This document shows positions 27,501 to 35,831 of a stretch of 64,000 bases of DNA, one piece after another (the stretch's first letter is position 1; every line of letters starts with the position of its first letter). The position numbers were made by a program, and so were the translations under genes. Source of the DNA: Thiothrix eikelboomii. GTDB lineage: Bacteria > Pseudomonadota > Gammaproteobacteria > Thiotrichales > Thiotrichaceae. A model generated the notes under the pieces. That model ran no database searches. It was not told the DNA's origin and saw nothing but the letters and a program-made list of their open reading frames with translations. The DNA lies in NCBI RefSeq assembly GCF_900167255.1, contig NZ_FUYB01000022.1:1-64000 (forward strand). The letters run 5' to 3'.

Positions 27501-28245
27501 CAAGTTTTTCTATGAGCCGGATACGGCGATTCGTATGCATAATGGTAAACCGCTGCTCACGCTCGCAATTGGCAGTGGCTATCGCACACATCCTTTAAAT
27601 ACTTCAGCTGCCTTAGATCGGCTTTATATGTTGATCGACCCTGATGTTTATCAGTTGCCAGCGACTCCAAGTTTAATCACCGATACTGATCTTAAAGACG
27701 TGCAAACGATCGAGACCGGTAAAACGATTCTCGATTACCCGGATAGGAAGGGCTGGTATTACGAATTGGAGCATCATGGTGAAAAGGCCTTATCGCCCGT
27801 CCTGACCGTACTCGATAAACTCATCTTTACTACTTTCTCGCAAGCTGACCAAGCAGGCAATGCGAGTGTAGTTCAAGCCTGTGAACCCGCCACGAATACC
27901 TCCCGAGCTTATGTTTTGGATCTCTTAAAAGGTACAGCTGTCCTGAACTTAGATCGTTCAGCGGATGGTTCGGCAGATAAATTTGTCGTCGCAGGTACTA
28001 ATGAATTATTAGATACCCCTCAGCTGATTTTTGGACGCCTCACTGGGCAAAATGGTGAAGCGAGTTGCGAATTAGGGAGTTGCCAGCAAAATATTATGGT
28101 GCGGATTGGGAAACTAAAATTACCTCTGCTTGATTTAGCCAATACCGATCATCAAACAGCAAGCTATACCCAAATGATTGACCTAACCCGCTTGTTACCA
28201 CGCATGTATTGGTTGGATTTTACAGCAGAAGCCGAGGGCGAATAA
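24577..28245 (+). CDS. pilY1: PilY1-type pilus tip adhesin (set 1)
   Basis: A 1,222-residue secreted protein. After a signal peptide (about 1-29) comes a VWA-like domain with the metal site DASGS (52-56). Ten cysteines between C204 and C270 form a cysteine-rich insertion in that domain. The C-terminal half is the PilY1 beta-propeller: NEGFLHAFDAESGVEKWAFMP, FGLRRGGRMYYGMD and DMDNNGALDRLYFADTGG, the last holding the DxDxNGxxD calcium site at 915-923. Another calcium-like loop, DYNGDGEINAEDAD, begins at D752. PilY1 sits at the pilus tip, promotes extension and adhesion. The stop overlaps the second pilV by one base. Confidence 0.9.
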   Translation: MRKISRFLCLIRQASLSLILSSLALPVLADETEIFSQNQASKVDANVLFLLDASGSMKKILSNSGGRSRMEVLQSTFRDVLNDAPTNVNIGLMHYANASFLPSYSWNSIKGISFPISPIDQQASTIIGSAASSDNLIDPPLGMPVRTFLADVVDSWQAAGYTPIVDSLYEAARYFRGESLVWGKHEAAYSWAAHPSTYTGSLACTSQHQEECSPDWGTCNATADLSPGACTTRQYSECCQWETAADGSQSCKNNNYSCTVSVNFCQHTICDAYSGNPVYKSPIEHSCQANYLVLMSDGKPEYPYWNGVTADGTARYPESVAPTHVYNTALVPPMLPDMDNTHFPVTVSSLISSACTDAPVGYQSGKCGAELTNFLANEDQSTTIAGKQVVKTFTVAFGMADEPAGTSYLAQLATAENGAYTADNPQELATAFNQILTDVQKDSLSFSSPSFVVDQSNLLSHENNVYMPVFDSSQTAMWSGNLRKFTVNDAGEILGATGSSVLNTDGSLSTHAQDLWSSTSHGSDVSLGGAANKLPSPANRVLYTDAGGLNLVSISPNTTSITANLLGPSGTFTTQHHLLLTSYFYSNLPAGTSCWGSYTNCDGNRRFVLGNPYTGSGCVNIAEVTTCSASTISAEQRTKLLNFIRGYKDGDVNAGARNHLGDSLNSKAVVVDYGNNVVRVLLATNEGFLHAFDAESGVEKWAFMPESLLKNAKAFLDNQADSQHIYGIDGSPTIWRVDHNLNGIIELNPTQDYNGDGEINAEDADSIKLYFGLRRGGRMYYGMDISSADSPSILWKLAPTASSGAISSAFGELGETWSKPTLSKLRVAAGDGTQQSILKQVLVFGGGYDPRKDEEDITKRLPDQWGRDVFIVDANSGSLLWSLRKGYYGVSGTQSPITDSTSLTHSITGDIRILDMDNNGALDRLYFADTGGNVWRVDMDVDVRDTDSSTYYDYSKAQLTQLASLGGDNSTQDHRKFFYEPDTAIRMHNGKPLLTLAIGSGYRTHPLNTSAALDRLYMLIDPDVYQLPATPSLITDTDLKDVQTIETGKTILDYPDRKGWYYELEHHGEKALSPVLTVLDKLIFTTFSQADQAGNASVVQACEPATNTSRAYVLDLLKGTAVLNLDRSADGSADKFVVAGTNELLDTPQLIFGRLTGQNGEASCELGSCQQNIMVRIGKLKLPLLDLANTDHQTASYTQMIDLTRLLPRMYWLDFTAEAEGE

Positions 28246-28751
28246 TGAAAAAACAACAAGGCCTTAATTTAGTCGAGGTATTAGTAGCTTCTTTTTTGAT
28301 TTCTTTAGGTTTGCTTGGCATGGCCGGATTACAAGTGAAAAGTTTACGTGTCACGCATAATTCTTACCAGATGCAACAAGCGACTCAGTTAGCTCATGAG
28401 TTATTAGAGCGTATGCGCTCCAATCGCGGTGCCGTGGTTGCAGGGAATTATCAAGTCACCGCCGTGGCCGCGACTTATTGTGCAGATCCACTGGCAGTGA
28501 GTTGCCAAAATAATACATGCGATGCAGCACAAATGGCGAGCGATGATCTCCATCGAGTGCTCTGTGGCTATGGTTCTAGCGGTGGCATCAATAGCGAGTT
28601 ATTGAATGGAGAGCTCAGCGTTGATTGCCCTGATCCTAGTGGGGATTGTGCACAAGGTGTGCGCTTAAGTTTGCAATGGAATGAGCGGAATAGCTCTAAA
28701 AATGAAGCAGAGATAGAGCCCTTCAATTTAATTATAAATACTGTTTTATAA
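28245..28751 (+). CDS. pilV: Type IV pilus minor pilin PilV (set 2)
   Basis: A 168-residue PilV starting at 28245 (MKKQQGLNLVEV), one base into the end of pilY1. The upstream in-frame ATG at 28209 lies inside pilY1 and would give an unusual leader. Cleavage is expected after G6, leaving leucine rather than phenylalanine at mature position 1, with E11 at position 5. GMAGLQVKSLRVTHNSYQ and LLERMRSNRGAVVAGNY match set 1 closely, showing that the two pilV genes are paralogues. Confidence 0.88.
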   Translation: MKKQQGLNLVEVLVASFLISLGLLGMAGLQVKSLRVTHNSYQMQQATQLAHELLERMRSNRGAVVAGNYQVTAVAATYCADPLAVSCQNNTCDAAQMASDDLHRVLCGYGSSGGINSELLNGELSVDCPDPSGDCAQGVRLSLQWNERNSSKNEAEIEPFNLIINTVL

Positions 28752-28762
28752 GGGCGGCTAGT

Positions 28763-29629
28763 ATGCAAAATCCATTGTATTTACCACGACAAGCAGGTTT
28801 TTCCTTAATTGAATTAGTGATTGCAACGGCCTTGAGTTTGATCTTAGTGGCTGGAGTCGCGACGGTCTATATGGGGAGTCGCCAGACTTATAATGCCCGT
28901 GATGAGCTTTCCACGATGCAAGAAAATGCGCGGACTGCGATAAAAGTACTAACTAAACATTTGGAGCATGCAGGGTATACGACGCCTGCGCGTTTGCCTT
29001 TAGCTAAAGCGTTTTATGTAGAGGGTGATCCAGCACCCGTGTCAAAAAGCTGTGGCGGTGGGGCCAGTAGTATAGCTATCAGCGATCCCGATGATTTGGC
29101 AGCTACCTTGGATAATGATGATCCAAATAATTCGGGGGATAGCATCGGCGTAGTTTTTTTTGCTGACAGTGCTTTAGCAGTCGACTGTGGGAACGAACTG
29201 ATGCCCCTAGCTTGTCAAGCTCAAGCAGCACCTCATCCTGAGTATGCACAAATCTATAACACCTTTTATGTCGCTACGGTCGCAGGGATGCCGAATTTAT
29301 TGTGTGCAGGTTCTAGAAGTACTGCACCACTGGAGGTAGCTGAGGGGGTAGAGGCGATGCAATTGGCTTATGGGCTTGATCAAAATGCGGATGGTACGGT
29401 GGATAATTATTTAGATGCTGCCGCCGTCAAGTTGGCCAATCGTTGGGATCAAGTCCGCACGATTAAAGCTTCTTTACTGCTGCGTTCTCGTGAGCCAGTT
29501 TTCAATACCGCTGAAGCCCGCACTTATACTTTATTAGGGACTGACTATAGTCGGAATGATCGTTATCAGCGCACGGTGCATACGGCGGTTATTTATTTAC
29601 GTAATTTAGCTGTGAATGAAGGAGTCTAG
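28763..29629 (+). CDS. pilW: Type IV pilus assembly protein PilW (set 2)
   Basis: A 288-residue PilW with cleavage QAG/FSLIEL (after G12, E17 at mature position 5). TMQENARTAIKVLTKHLEHAGY corresponds to the DENARIAIKALRTHIESAGY stretch of the first PilW, and the C-terminal RYQRTVHTAVIYLRNL matches RYKRSVYTTTIYLRNI. The middle parts differ in length and sequence, so the duplication is old or the tip-facing regions evolve quickly. Confidence 0.88.
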   Translation: MQNPLYLPRQAGFSLIELVIATALSLILVAGVATVYMGSRQTYNARDELSTMQENARTAIKVLTKHLEHAGYTTPARLPLAKAFYVEGDPAPVSKSCGGGASSIAISDPDDLAATLDNDDPNNSGDSIGVVFFADSALAVDCGNELMPLACQAQAAPHPEYAQIYNTFYVATVAGMPNLLCAGSRSTAPLEVAEGVEAMQLAYGLDQNADGTVDNYLDAAAVKLANRWDQVRTIKASLLLRSREPVFNTAEARTYTLLGTDYSRNDRYQRTVHTAVIYLRNLAVNEGV

Positions 29630-29631
29630 CA

Positions 29632-30144
29632 ATGCCGATACAGACTGAACCATCTCATTTAGGTTTTAAATCTCAGCAAGGTACGGTCTTACTGTGGGGT
29701 TTGGTAGGACTCTTGGTGTTAGCTGCTTTGGGCGTGACGGCTAGCCGTATTTCGATGCTAGATACACGGATTGTGGGTAATGTGATGTTTGATGATTTTA
29801 CCTATCAGGGGGCTGAGTCAGCCTTACGTCGTTCGGTGAGTCTTTACAATATCAAACAATCGGCTGAGCAGAAAGTCGCTGATAATACCGATAAAGCCTT
29901 TGGTCCTTACCAAGATGCGGTGAGCGCGGGTGAGCAAATCACTTCATCGAGCGCCATCTCGATGGGTACAGGTATTGCCTGCCCACCTGTATTGAGTGGT
30001 GTTGCGATGAGTACTTCAATGACGCCTAAGAGTGGCAATATTGCTTGTCGCTTGTTCACGGTGGTTGCTGATAGTCAAGTAGCAGGTACTTCTGCACACA
30101 GTGAGCATGTGGCTGGTATTTTAAAATATGTACCTGCCGAATAA
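29632..30144 (+). CDS. pilX: Type IV pilus assembly protein PilX (set 2)
   Basis: A 170-residue PilX paralogue with QQG/TVLLWG (cleavage after G17) and SMLDTRIVGNVMFDDFTYQGAES, which parallels the first PilX. No glutamate at mature position 5, as expected for PilX. Two bases separate it from pilW, and 26 bases from the second pilY1. There is no pilE in this set. Confidence 0.84.
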   Translation: MPIQTEPSHLGFKSQQGTVLLWGLVGLLVLAALGVTASRISMLDTRIVGNVMFDDFTYQGAESALRRSVSLYNIKQSAEQKVADNTDKAFGPYQDAVSAGEQITSSSAISMGTGIACPPVLSGVAMSTSMTPKSGNIACRLFTVVADSQVAGTSAHSEHVAGILKYVPAE

Positions 30145-30170
30145 GCACTAACTGAATCTGGAAGCTAATC

Positions 30171-33100
30171 ATGAAAAATAATAAGAAAGCTGGAACTTAC
30201 ATAAGTTACTTGTTGGGTGTCTTTATTGCGAGCTGGCAGCTTAGTGCCCTCGCCGATGATTCAGAAATTTACTCTTCAGCCAAGCCTGCAGCGAATCCCA
30301 ATATTTTATTTATGCTAGACACCTCTGGCAGTATGAATGGTGAAGATATTGATGATGGAATGGGTGGCAAAAAATCACGCATGAGTGTCTTGCAAGAGGT
30401 ATTTGCTGATGTCATTACCAATGCACCTGCGAATTTAAATGTAGGCTTGCTGCGTTATGGTGGTGAGTATAGTGCGAGTCCCAGTGGGATTAGCTTTCCT
30501 GTCAAGCCGATTGATGCCGAGGCTTTACCGATTATCACGGATAAACTAACCGTGGATCAGGATAATTTGCCTGATCCTATTGCTGGGCAAACGGTCAGAG
30601 CATTTTTACCATTGGTGGTGAATAGCTGGCAGGCGAGAGGTTCTACACCAATTGTTGACTCGTTTGCTGAGGCAGCTCGTTATTATCGTGGTGAGCAAGT
30701 GAGTAGTTTCGGTGCTTTACAGCCTAGCCATGTGCGTGCTGCTCATCCTTCAACTTATACTGGTAACTTAAGCTATGATGCTTGTGCAAGTTACTCAGCA
30801 CCGTATGCCTGCAATAATACGGCAGGGGCTTGTTATAATGAAATAATTCCAGGGAGCTGTGCCAATCAATGGGTAGATGTGGGCTGTTTACAGTTTGAAG
30901 CAACCAATGATGCTTGTTGTGAGTGGACGACGACGAGTGTTAATGAATCTGGAGTAGGTACTGTATGGGAGTGTACGGGCGGATATACTTGCCCTGGTTA
31001 TAATTATGCTAATTGTTTGGTTCCAGGTGGGCAAGTGGAGGCGGAAATTTGCCAAACTCGTAGTTGTATTGGCCAACTGGCAGGTACAGCTAATTATAGC
31101 TCACCACTGACTTCTGAATGTCAGTCAAACTATATTGTCTTTATGTCAGACGGGCGTCCTGAAGGAGACAATGGTATTGCCGATTATCCTGTCTGGCGCA
31201 GTTTGATTGAAACGACGGTGGGTAAAACTTGTCTCGATTCACCTTCAGGCTATCCAGCGGGGACTTGTGGACCAGAGTTGGCAGAGTATTTGGCAAATGA
31301 AGATCAAAGCACGGCTTTTGCGGGTAAGCAAACTATTGAAACTTTCACGATTGCTTTTGCTTTGAATGATCCTGCGGGCACTCAGTATTTGCAAAGCTTA
31401 GCGGAGGCTGGGCATTTAAAGGTCGCTAATAATGCGACTGAATTACGCAAGGCCTTGCAGCAAGTCATCGCTCAGGCCACGAGTGTCAGTAAACCCGTAG
31501 CCGCTGAGCCAGTGTATGCAGCGGCTCGTCCTTTAAGCGCGACGACCTTAGTCGCTCAAGCGGCTCATGATACTAGTCATCCTTTAGTCAGTACTTGGGC
31601 TTTATGGAAAAGCTTTGTGACTAATCCTGATTTAGCAGAAGCTTTGCTGAAGTTAATCGAACCGTCAATCTTTATGGGCGGTGCGGGTGGTACGCCTAGT
31701 TTAGCGGCTACGAGCAATAACTTTTTTCATGCCAATAATGTTAAAGACCTGACGAGTGCTTTCAGCTCAATCATTGGGCGTGTGCAAGCTTCGGCGTCTT
31801 CGTTTACCTCGCCGACTTATAAGGTTGACCCTAATAGCTATCTAGCCCATTCAGATGAGGTGTTTATTCCAGTCTTCAAGCGTACACCGAATGCGCAATG
31901 GAAGGGGAATTTAAAGAAGTTTAAGTTAGAAAATGGGGTGATTGTTGGCAAAACAGGCACGACGGCTACCCAAGCCGCTGTGGACGCACAAGGGCAGTTT
32001 TTAGATAGTGCTTGGGATTTTTGGGGGGCAACAGCCAGTGGTTCGGATGTGACTGGCGGCGGGGCAGCCAGTTTATTAGACCCTGCAAACCGTGTACTGT
32101 GGACTGATAATAAAACCTCTTTAGTCACTTTAGACACCACAATCAGCAAAGCGAGTTTAGGTGATGCGGCTATGACAGATACTCAGCATGAAAGTTTGCT
32201 GGAGTTTATCCGAGGCTATAATGAAGATGGTACGGCACGTCAGCACCTAGGCGATATTATGAACAGTAAGCCAGTGATGGTACGAGACAGTCAGGGCAAA
32301 TCCTATGTCTTAGCAGGCAGTAATGAAGGTTATCTACACGCCTTTGATACAGCAACAGGTGTTGAAAAATGGGCCTTTATGCCCTCTGTTTTATTAAAAA
32401 ATATCAAAACCCTCTATGAGAATCCTCTCACTACTCAGCACCTCTATGGCGTCGATGGTCCGTTAACGGTTTGGTATTACGACAAAAATAATGACGGACA
32501 AATCAAACCGGATGATCAGGACAAAATTTATGTGTATTTTGGCCTGCGCCGAGGAGGAAGTGCTTATTATGCTTTAGATATCACGGATATGAGTGCACCA
32601 AGTTTGGCTTGGGTAGTGGACGATACGACAGCGGGTTTCAATAACTTAGGTGAGTCTTGGTCAAAGCCCGTGTTGGCTAAAATGCGAGTCGCTGATGCAG
32701 ATGCTAGCACAGGCAGTGTTTTAAAAGATGTCTTGGTATTTGGTGGTGGTTTCGACCCTATTTTAGAAGATGAAAATCCCGCGAATCGTTTAACTCATAA
32801 TAAGGGTCATGATGTCTATATCGTGAATGCACATAATGGAACCGAGCTGATTTGGTCTTTACGGGCAGATGTTTCTAATGCAGTGATGGAATTAAAACAT
32901 AGTATCCCTGGTGATATTCGTGTCTTAGATATGGATCAGAATGGTGCTTTAGATCGTTTGTATTTCGGTGATACGGGTGGGCATATTTGGCGTGTCGATC
33001 TGGATGTGGATGTGAAAGATGCAGATACAACGACGCTCTACGATTATCAAAAAGCCCGCTTAAGCCAATTTGCCAATTTGGGTGGCAGTGGTAGTGATAA

Positions 33101-33827
33101 GCGGATGTTTTATTACGAGCCCGATGTCGCGGTTGCTAAAATGAATGGTAAAGATCTGTTAACTTTGTCGATTGGCAGCGGTTATCGCTCGCATCCTTTA
33201 TCTGAGACGATTAATGATCGCTTCTATGTATTAGTTGACCGTCAACCCTTTGCAGAGCCAGATAGTGCTATTTTCCCCATTGAGGAGACGAGTAGTTTGG
33301 TGGATGTGGATACCCTCAGTAGCACGAATAATTTACTGACAGATACCAGTTTAACAGGTTGGTATTATGATTTGCCCAATCAAGCAGAGAAGGTCTTGGC
33401 GCCTGCTTTAACCTTCATGAATAAAATTGTCTTTACGAGTTTCTCTATCGAGGAAGGCAATGCGGGGACTTGTGATGTTTCAACCAGTGCAGGGCGTGCC
33501 TATGTGATGGATTTATTTAGTGGCGCAGCGGTTGGAAGCTTAGATCCTAGTAAGCCGGATGAAAAAGTACGCTCTATGATCATTGGTATTGATGAAATCC
33601 CAGATACGCCTCAATTGGTCTTTAAGCAACCGATGGCAGCGGATGGCAGTGCGTGTACTAGCAGTGATTGTGTGCAAGGTTTAGAAGTCCGTATTGGCAA
33701 AATGCAGCATGCTTTATTAGATGCAACCCATTTAACTAATGGAAGTAATCAGGCTGTTGACCGGATTGATTTAGGGAATCAGTTGCCACGCTTATTCTGG
33801 CTAGATCGTGATGTCAGTCGTGACTGA
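30171..33827 (+). CDS. pilY1: PilY1-type pilus tip adhesin (set 2)
   Basis: A 1,218-residue paralogue of the first PilY1. A signal peptide (about 1-28) is followed by a VWA-like domain with DTSGS at 50-54 and a cysteine-rich insertion (12 cysteines between C205 and C299). The propeller holds NEGYLHAFDTATGVEKWAFMP, DKNNDGQIKPDDQD from D771, and DMDQNGALDRLYFGDTGG. About 100 extra residues lie between two similar helices at roughly 424-440 and 524-540, where the first PilY1 has only one such helix. The reading frame is intact throughout. Confidence 0.9.
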   Translation: MKNNKKAGTYISYLLGVFIASWQLSALADDSEIYSSAKPAANPNILFMLDTSGSMNGEDIDDGMGGKKSRMSVLQEVFADVITNAPANLNVGLLRYGGEYSASPSGISFPVKPIDAEALPIITDKLTVDQDNLPDPIAGQTVRAFLPLVVNSWQARGSTPIVDSFAEAARYYRGEQVSSFGALQPSHVRAAHPSTYTGNLSYDACASYSAPYACNNTAGACYNEIIPGSCANQWVDVGCLQFEATNDACCEWTTTSVNESGVGTVWECTGGYTCPGYNYANCLVPGGQVEAEICQTRSCIGQLAGTANYSSPLTSECQSNYIVFMSDGRPEGDNGIADYPVWRSLIETTVGKTCLDSPSGYPAGTCGPELAEYLANEDQSTAFAGKQTIETFTIAFALNDPAGTQYLQSLAEAGHLKVANNATELRKALQQVIAQATSVSKPVAAEPVYAAARPLSATTLVAQAAHDTSHPLVSTWALWKSFVTNPDLAEALLKLIEPSIFMGGAGGTPSLAATSNNFFHANNVKDLTSAFSSIIGRVQASASSFTSPTYKVDPNSYLAHSDEVFIPVFKRTPNAQWKGNLKKFKLENGVIVGKTGTTATQAAVDAQGQFLDSAWDFWGATASGSDVTGGGAASLLDPANRVLWTDNKTSLVTLDTTISKASLGDAAMTDTQHESLLEFIRGYNEDGTARQHLGDIMNSKPVMVRDSQGKSYVLAGSNEGYLHAFDTATGVEKWAFMPSVLLKNIKTLYENPLTTQHLYGVDGPLTVWYYDKNNDGQIKPDDQDKIYVYFGLRRGGSAYYALDITDMSAPSLAWVVDDTTAGFNNLGESWSKPVLAKMRVADADASTGSVLKDVLVFGGGFDPILEDENPANRLTHNKGHDVYIVNAHNGTELIWSLRADVSNAVMELKHSIPGDIRVLDMDQNGALDRLYFGDTGGHIWRVDLDVDVKDADTTTLYDYQKARLSQFANLGGSGSDKRMFYYEPDVAVAKMNGKDLLTLSIGSGYRSHPLSETINDRFYVLVDRQPFAEPDSAIFPIEETSSLVDVDTLSSTNNLLTDTSLTGWYYDLPNQAEKVLAPALTFMNKIVFTSFSIEEGNAGTCDVSTSAGRAYVMDLFSGAAVGSLDPSKPDEKVRSMIIGIDEIPDTPQLVFKQPMAADGSACTSSDCVQGLEVRIGKMQHALLDATHLTNGSNQAVDRIDLGNQLPRLFWLDRDVSRD

Positions 33828-33841
33828 ATTCATAAGATAGA

Positions 33842-33870
33842 GGTCGCTAAAACTAGCGAGGATAGCGACC
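33842..33870. repeat. 8-bp inverted repeat at the pilY1/prmC convergence
   Basis: GGTCGCTA (33842-33849) and TAGCGACC (33863-33870) form a perfect stem with a 13-base loop. It straddles the end of prmC and the gap after the second pilY1. It lacks a T-run on either strand, so it could be a weak two-way terminator or just a stable mRNA end. Confidence 0.4.
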
Positions 33871-34695
33871 GAGGCTAACTCGGTCATGCTCTGCCAAATC
33901 TTGATAACAGGCTAACTCAGTGTAGCCTGTGTCTGTGAAAACGGCAGCAACTTCTGCGCCTTGAGTGTAGCCATGTTCCAACATTAACCAGCCTCCGGCT
34001 TGCAAATAGTCAGGAACGGTTTGAATTAAATAACTAAGATCAGCCAAACCTTGTGCACCTGAACTTAAAGCCGAGCGCGGTTCAAAACGAAGATCACCTT
34101 GAGATAAATGAGGGTCATGTTCTGCTATATACGGTGGGTTAGAGACAATCAAGCTAAATTGCTTGGCTGGAGCTAAAGCACTTAACCAATTAGAGGCTAG
34201 CCAGTTTACATGGCTAAAGCCTAAGCGGTGTTGATTGCGCTGGGCGACGGCTAAGGCTGCGACGGAATTATCCAGCGCTAGAATATGGGCATCCGGGCGT
34301 TCTTTAGCGAGCGCTAAGGCAATAGCACCTGTACCCGTGCCTAAATCAAGAATCCTCGGGGCAACTGTCTGAGCAAGGTGTTCTAAGGCCAATTCAACGA
34401 TCAGCTCAGTATCGGGACGTGGAATTAAGGTTGCTGGCGAAACCTCTAGCTCCATACCCCAAAATTCACGATAGCCTAATAAATAAGCCACAGGCTGGCC
34501 TTGTAAGCGTTGAGCCAGTAGGCTTTGAAACTGATGAGACTCTTCCGGTTTGAGTTCTTTTTCTGGCCAAGTGAATAGATAGCTACGAGGTTTACCTAAT
34601 ACTTTCCCAAGCAGCAGCTCAGCATCCAAGCGTGCACTGTCAGAGCTAGACTCTAAATATCGGCTGGCTTGTTGTAGGGCTTCACGGATTTGCAC
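33853..34695 (-). CDS. prmC: Release factor glutamine N5-methyltransferase
   Basis: PrmC methylates the GGQ glutamine of release factors RF1 and RF2. The 280-residue protein has the N-terminal helical RF-binding domain, SAM motif I (ILDLGTGTGAIALALA) and the catalytic NPPY motif in VSNPPYIAEHD. PRPDTELIVE just before motif I is typical. It follows prfA, its substrate gene, by 53 bases in the conserved hemA-prfA-prmC order. Confidence 0.95.
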   Translation of the reverse strand: MQIREALQQASRYLESSSDSARLDAELLLGKVLGKPRSYLFTWPEKELKPEESHQFQSLLAQRLQGQPVAYLLGYREFWGMELEVSPATLIPRPDTELIVELALEHLAQTVAPRILDLGTGTGAIALALAKERPDAHILALDNSVAALAVAQRNQHRLGFSHVNWLASNWLSALAPAKQFSLIVSNPPYIAEHDPHLSQGDLRFEPRSALSSGAQGLADLSYLIQTVPDYLQAGGWLMLEHGYTQGAEVAAVFTDTGYTELACYQDLAEHDRVSLGRYPR

Positions 34696-34748
34696 GGCTG
34701 CGTCAATGAAGGTTCAGTTTATGGGCAGTTGATTGAATTAACCTGCGG

Positions 34749-35828
34749 CTATTCACCTGCTAAAGCCGTGAGTTGATCAGCTTGATATTCATGCACTAAG
34801 GGGTCAATCACTTGATCGAGGCTACCGGCAATAATGTCATCTAACTTATAAAGTGTGAGATTGATGCGGTGATCCGTGACCCGACCTTGAGGAAAATTAT
34901 AAGTACGAATACGTTCAGAGCGGTCACCAGAGCCCACTAAATTTCTGCGGGTTTCAGCTTGTTCGGTATTTTGCTTTTGGCGTTCGATTTCCAATAAACG
35001 GGATTGCAGCAAAGACATTGCTCGCGCTCGATTCTTATGTTGTGAACGCTCATCTTGGCACTCCACGACCAAACCTGAAGGTAGATGCGTAATCCGAATC
35101 GCTGAATCGGTTTTATTGATATGTTGCCCACCTGCACCCGAGGCACGGAAGGTATCGACTCGTAAGTCAGCAGGGTTAATCGGTTGTGCTTCTACTTCAT
35201 CGGCTTCGGGCATGATCGCCACAGTAGCGGCTGAGGTATGGACTCTGCCTTGTGATTCCGTCTCCGGTACTCGTTGCACTCGATGTGCACCGGATTCAAA
35301 TTTCAGGCGTGAATACACCTGGCTACCAATAATTCGAGCAATAATTTCTTTGTAACCACCGTGTTCGCCCTCGTTTTGGCTTAAAATTTCAACTTGCCAG
35401 CGTTGCTGTTCTGCATAGCGGGCATACATACGGAATAAATCACCCGCAAAAATTGCAGCCTCATCGCCACCAGTACCAGCACGAACCTCAAGGAAGATAT
35501 TGCTACCATCATGCGGGTCTTTAGGTAAGAGAAGTTTTTGTAATTCTAGGGCTTGTTCGTCCCGCCGCAGTTTGGCAGTGGATAATTCTTCTTCAGCCAT
35601 ATCGCGCATTTCAGGGTCAGCCAGCATTTCTTGCGCGGTAGCAATATCGTCTAAGCTACGCTGATAATCCCGAAAGCCTAAGGCCACTGGTTCTAATTGG
35701 CTGTATTCAATGGACAGTTTACGGAACTGCTCTTGATCAGAAATGACCTCGTTTTCGCCTAGTAATACTGTGATTTCGGCATAACGCTCATTTAAGTTTT
35801 CTAATTTTTGTAAGATAGATTCTTTCAC
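34749..35828 (-). CDS. prfA: Peptide chain release factor 1
   Basis: RF1 ends translation at UAA and UAG. At 359 residues it is full length. The peptidyl-hydrolysis motif GGQ is in [18 protein letters not shown], and the codon-recognition tripeptide PxT appears as PET in [14 protein letters not shown] (E. coli has PAT; the middle position varies among bacteria). It lies three bases after hemA. Confidence 0.97.
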   Translation of the reverse strand: MKESILQKLENLNERYAEITVLLGENEVISDQEQFRKLSIEYSQLEPVALGFRDYQRSLDDIATAQEMLADPEMRDMAEEELSTAKLRRDEQALELQKLLLPKDPHDGSNIFLEVRAGTGGDEAAIFAGDLFRMYARYAEQQRWQVEILSQNEGEHGGYKEIIARIIGSQVYSRLKFESGAHRVQRVPETESQGRVHTSAATVAIMPEADEVEAQPINPADLRVDTFRASGAGGQHINKTDSAIRITHLPSGLVVECQDERSQHKNRARAMSLLQSRLLEIERQKQNTEQAETRRNLVGSGDRSERIRTYNFPQGRVTDHRINLTLYKLDDIIAGSLDQVIDPLVHEYQADQLTALAGE

Positions 35829-35831
35829 AGT

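Noticed and set aside
22002-33827. Possibility that one pilus set is an assembly artefact or a decayed copy
   Set aside because: The paralogues are clearly diverged, all nine frames are open, and the two sets differ in content (only one pilE).
35262-35282. PET instead of PAT in the RF1 codon-recognition motif, considered as a sign of altered stop-codon reading
   Set aside because: The middle residue of PxT varies among bacterial RF1 proteins, and genes in this window use ordinary stop codons.
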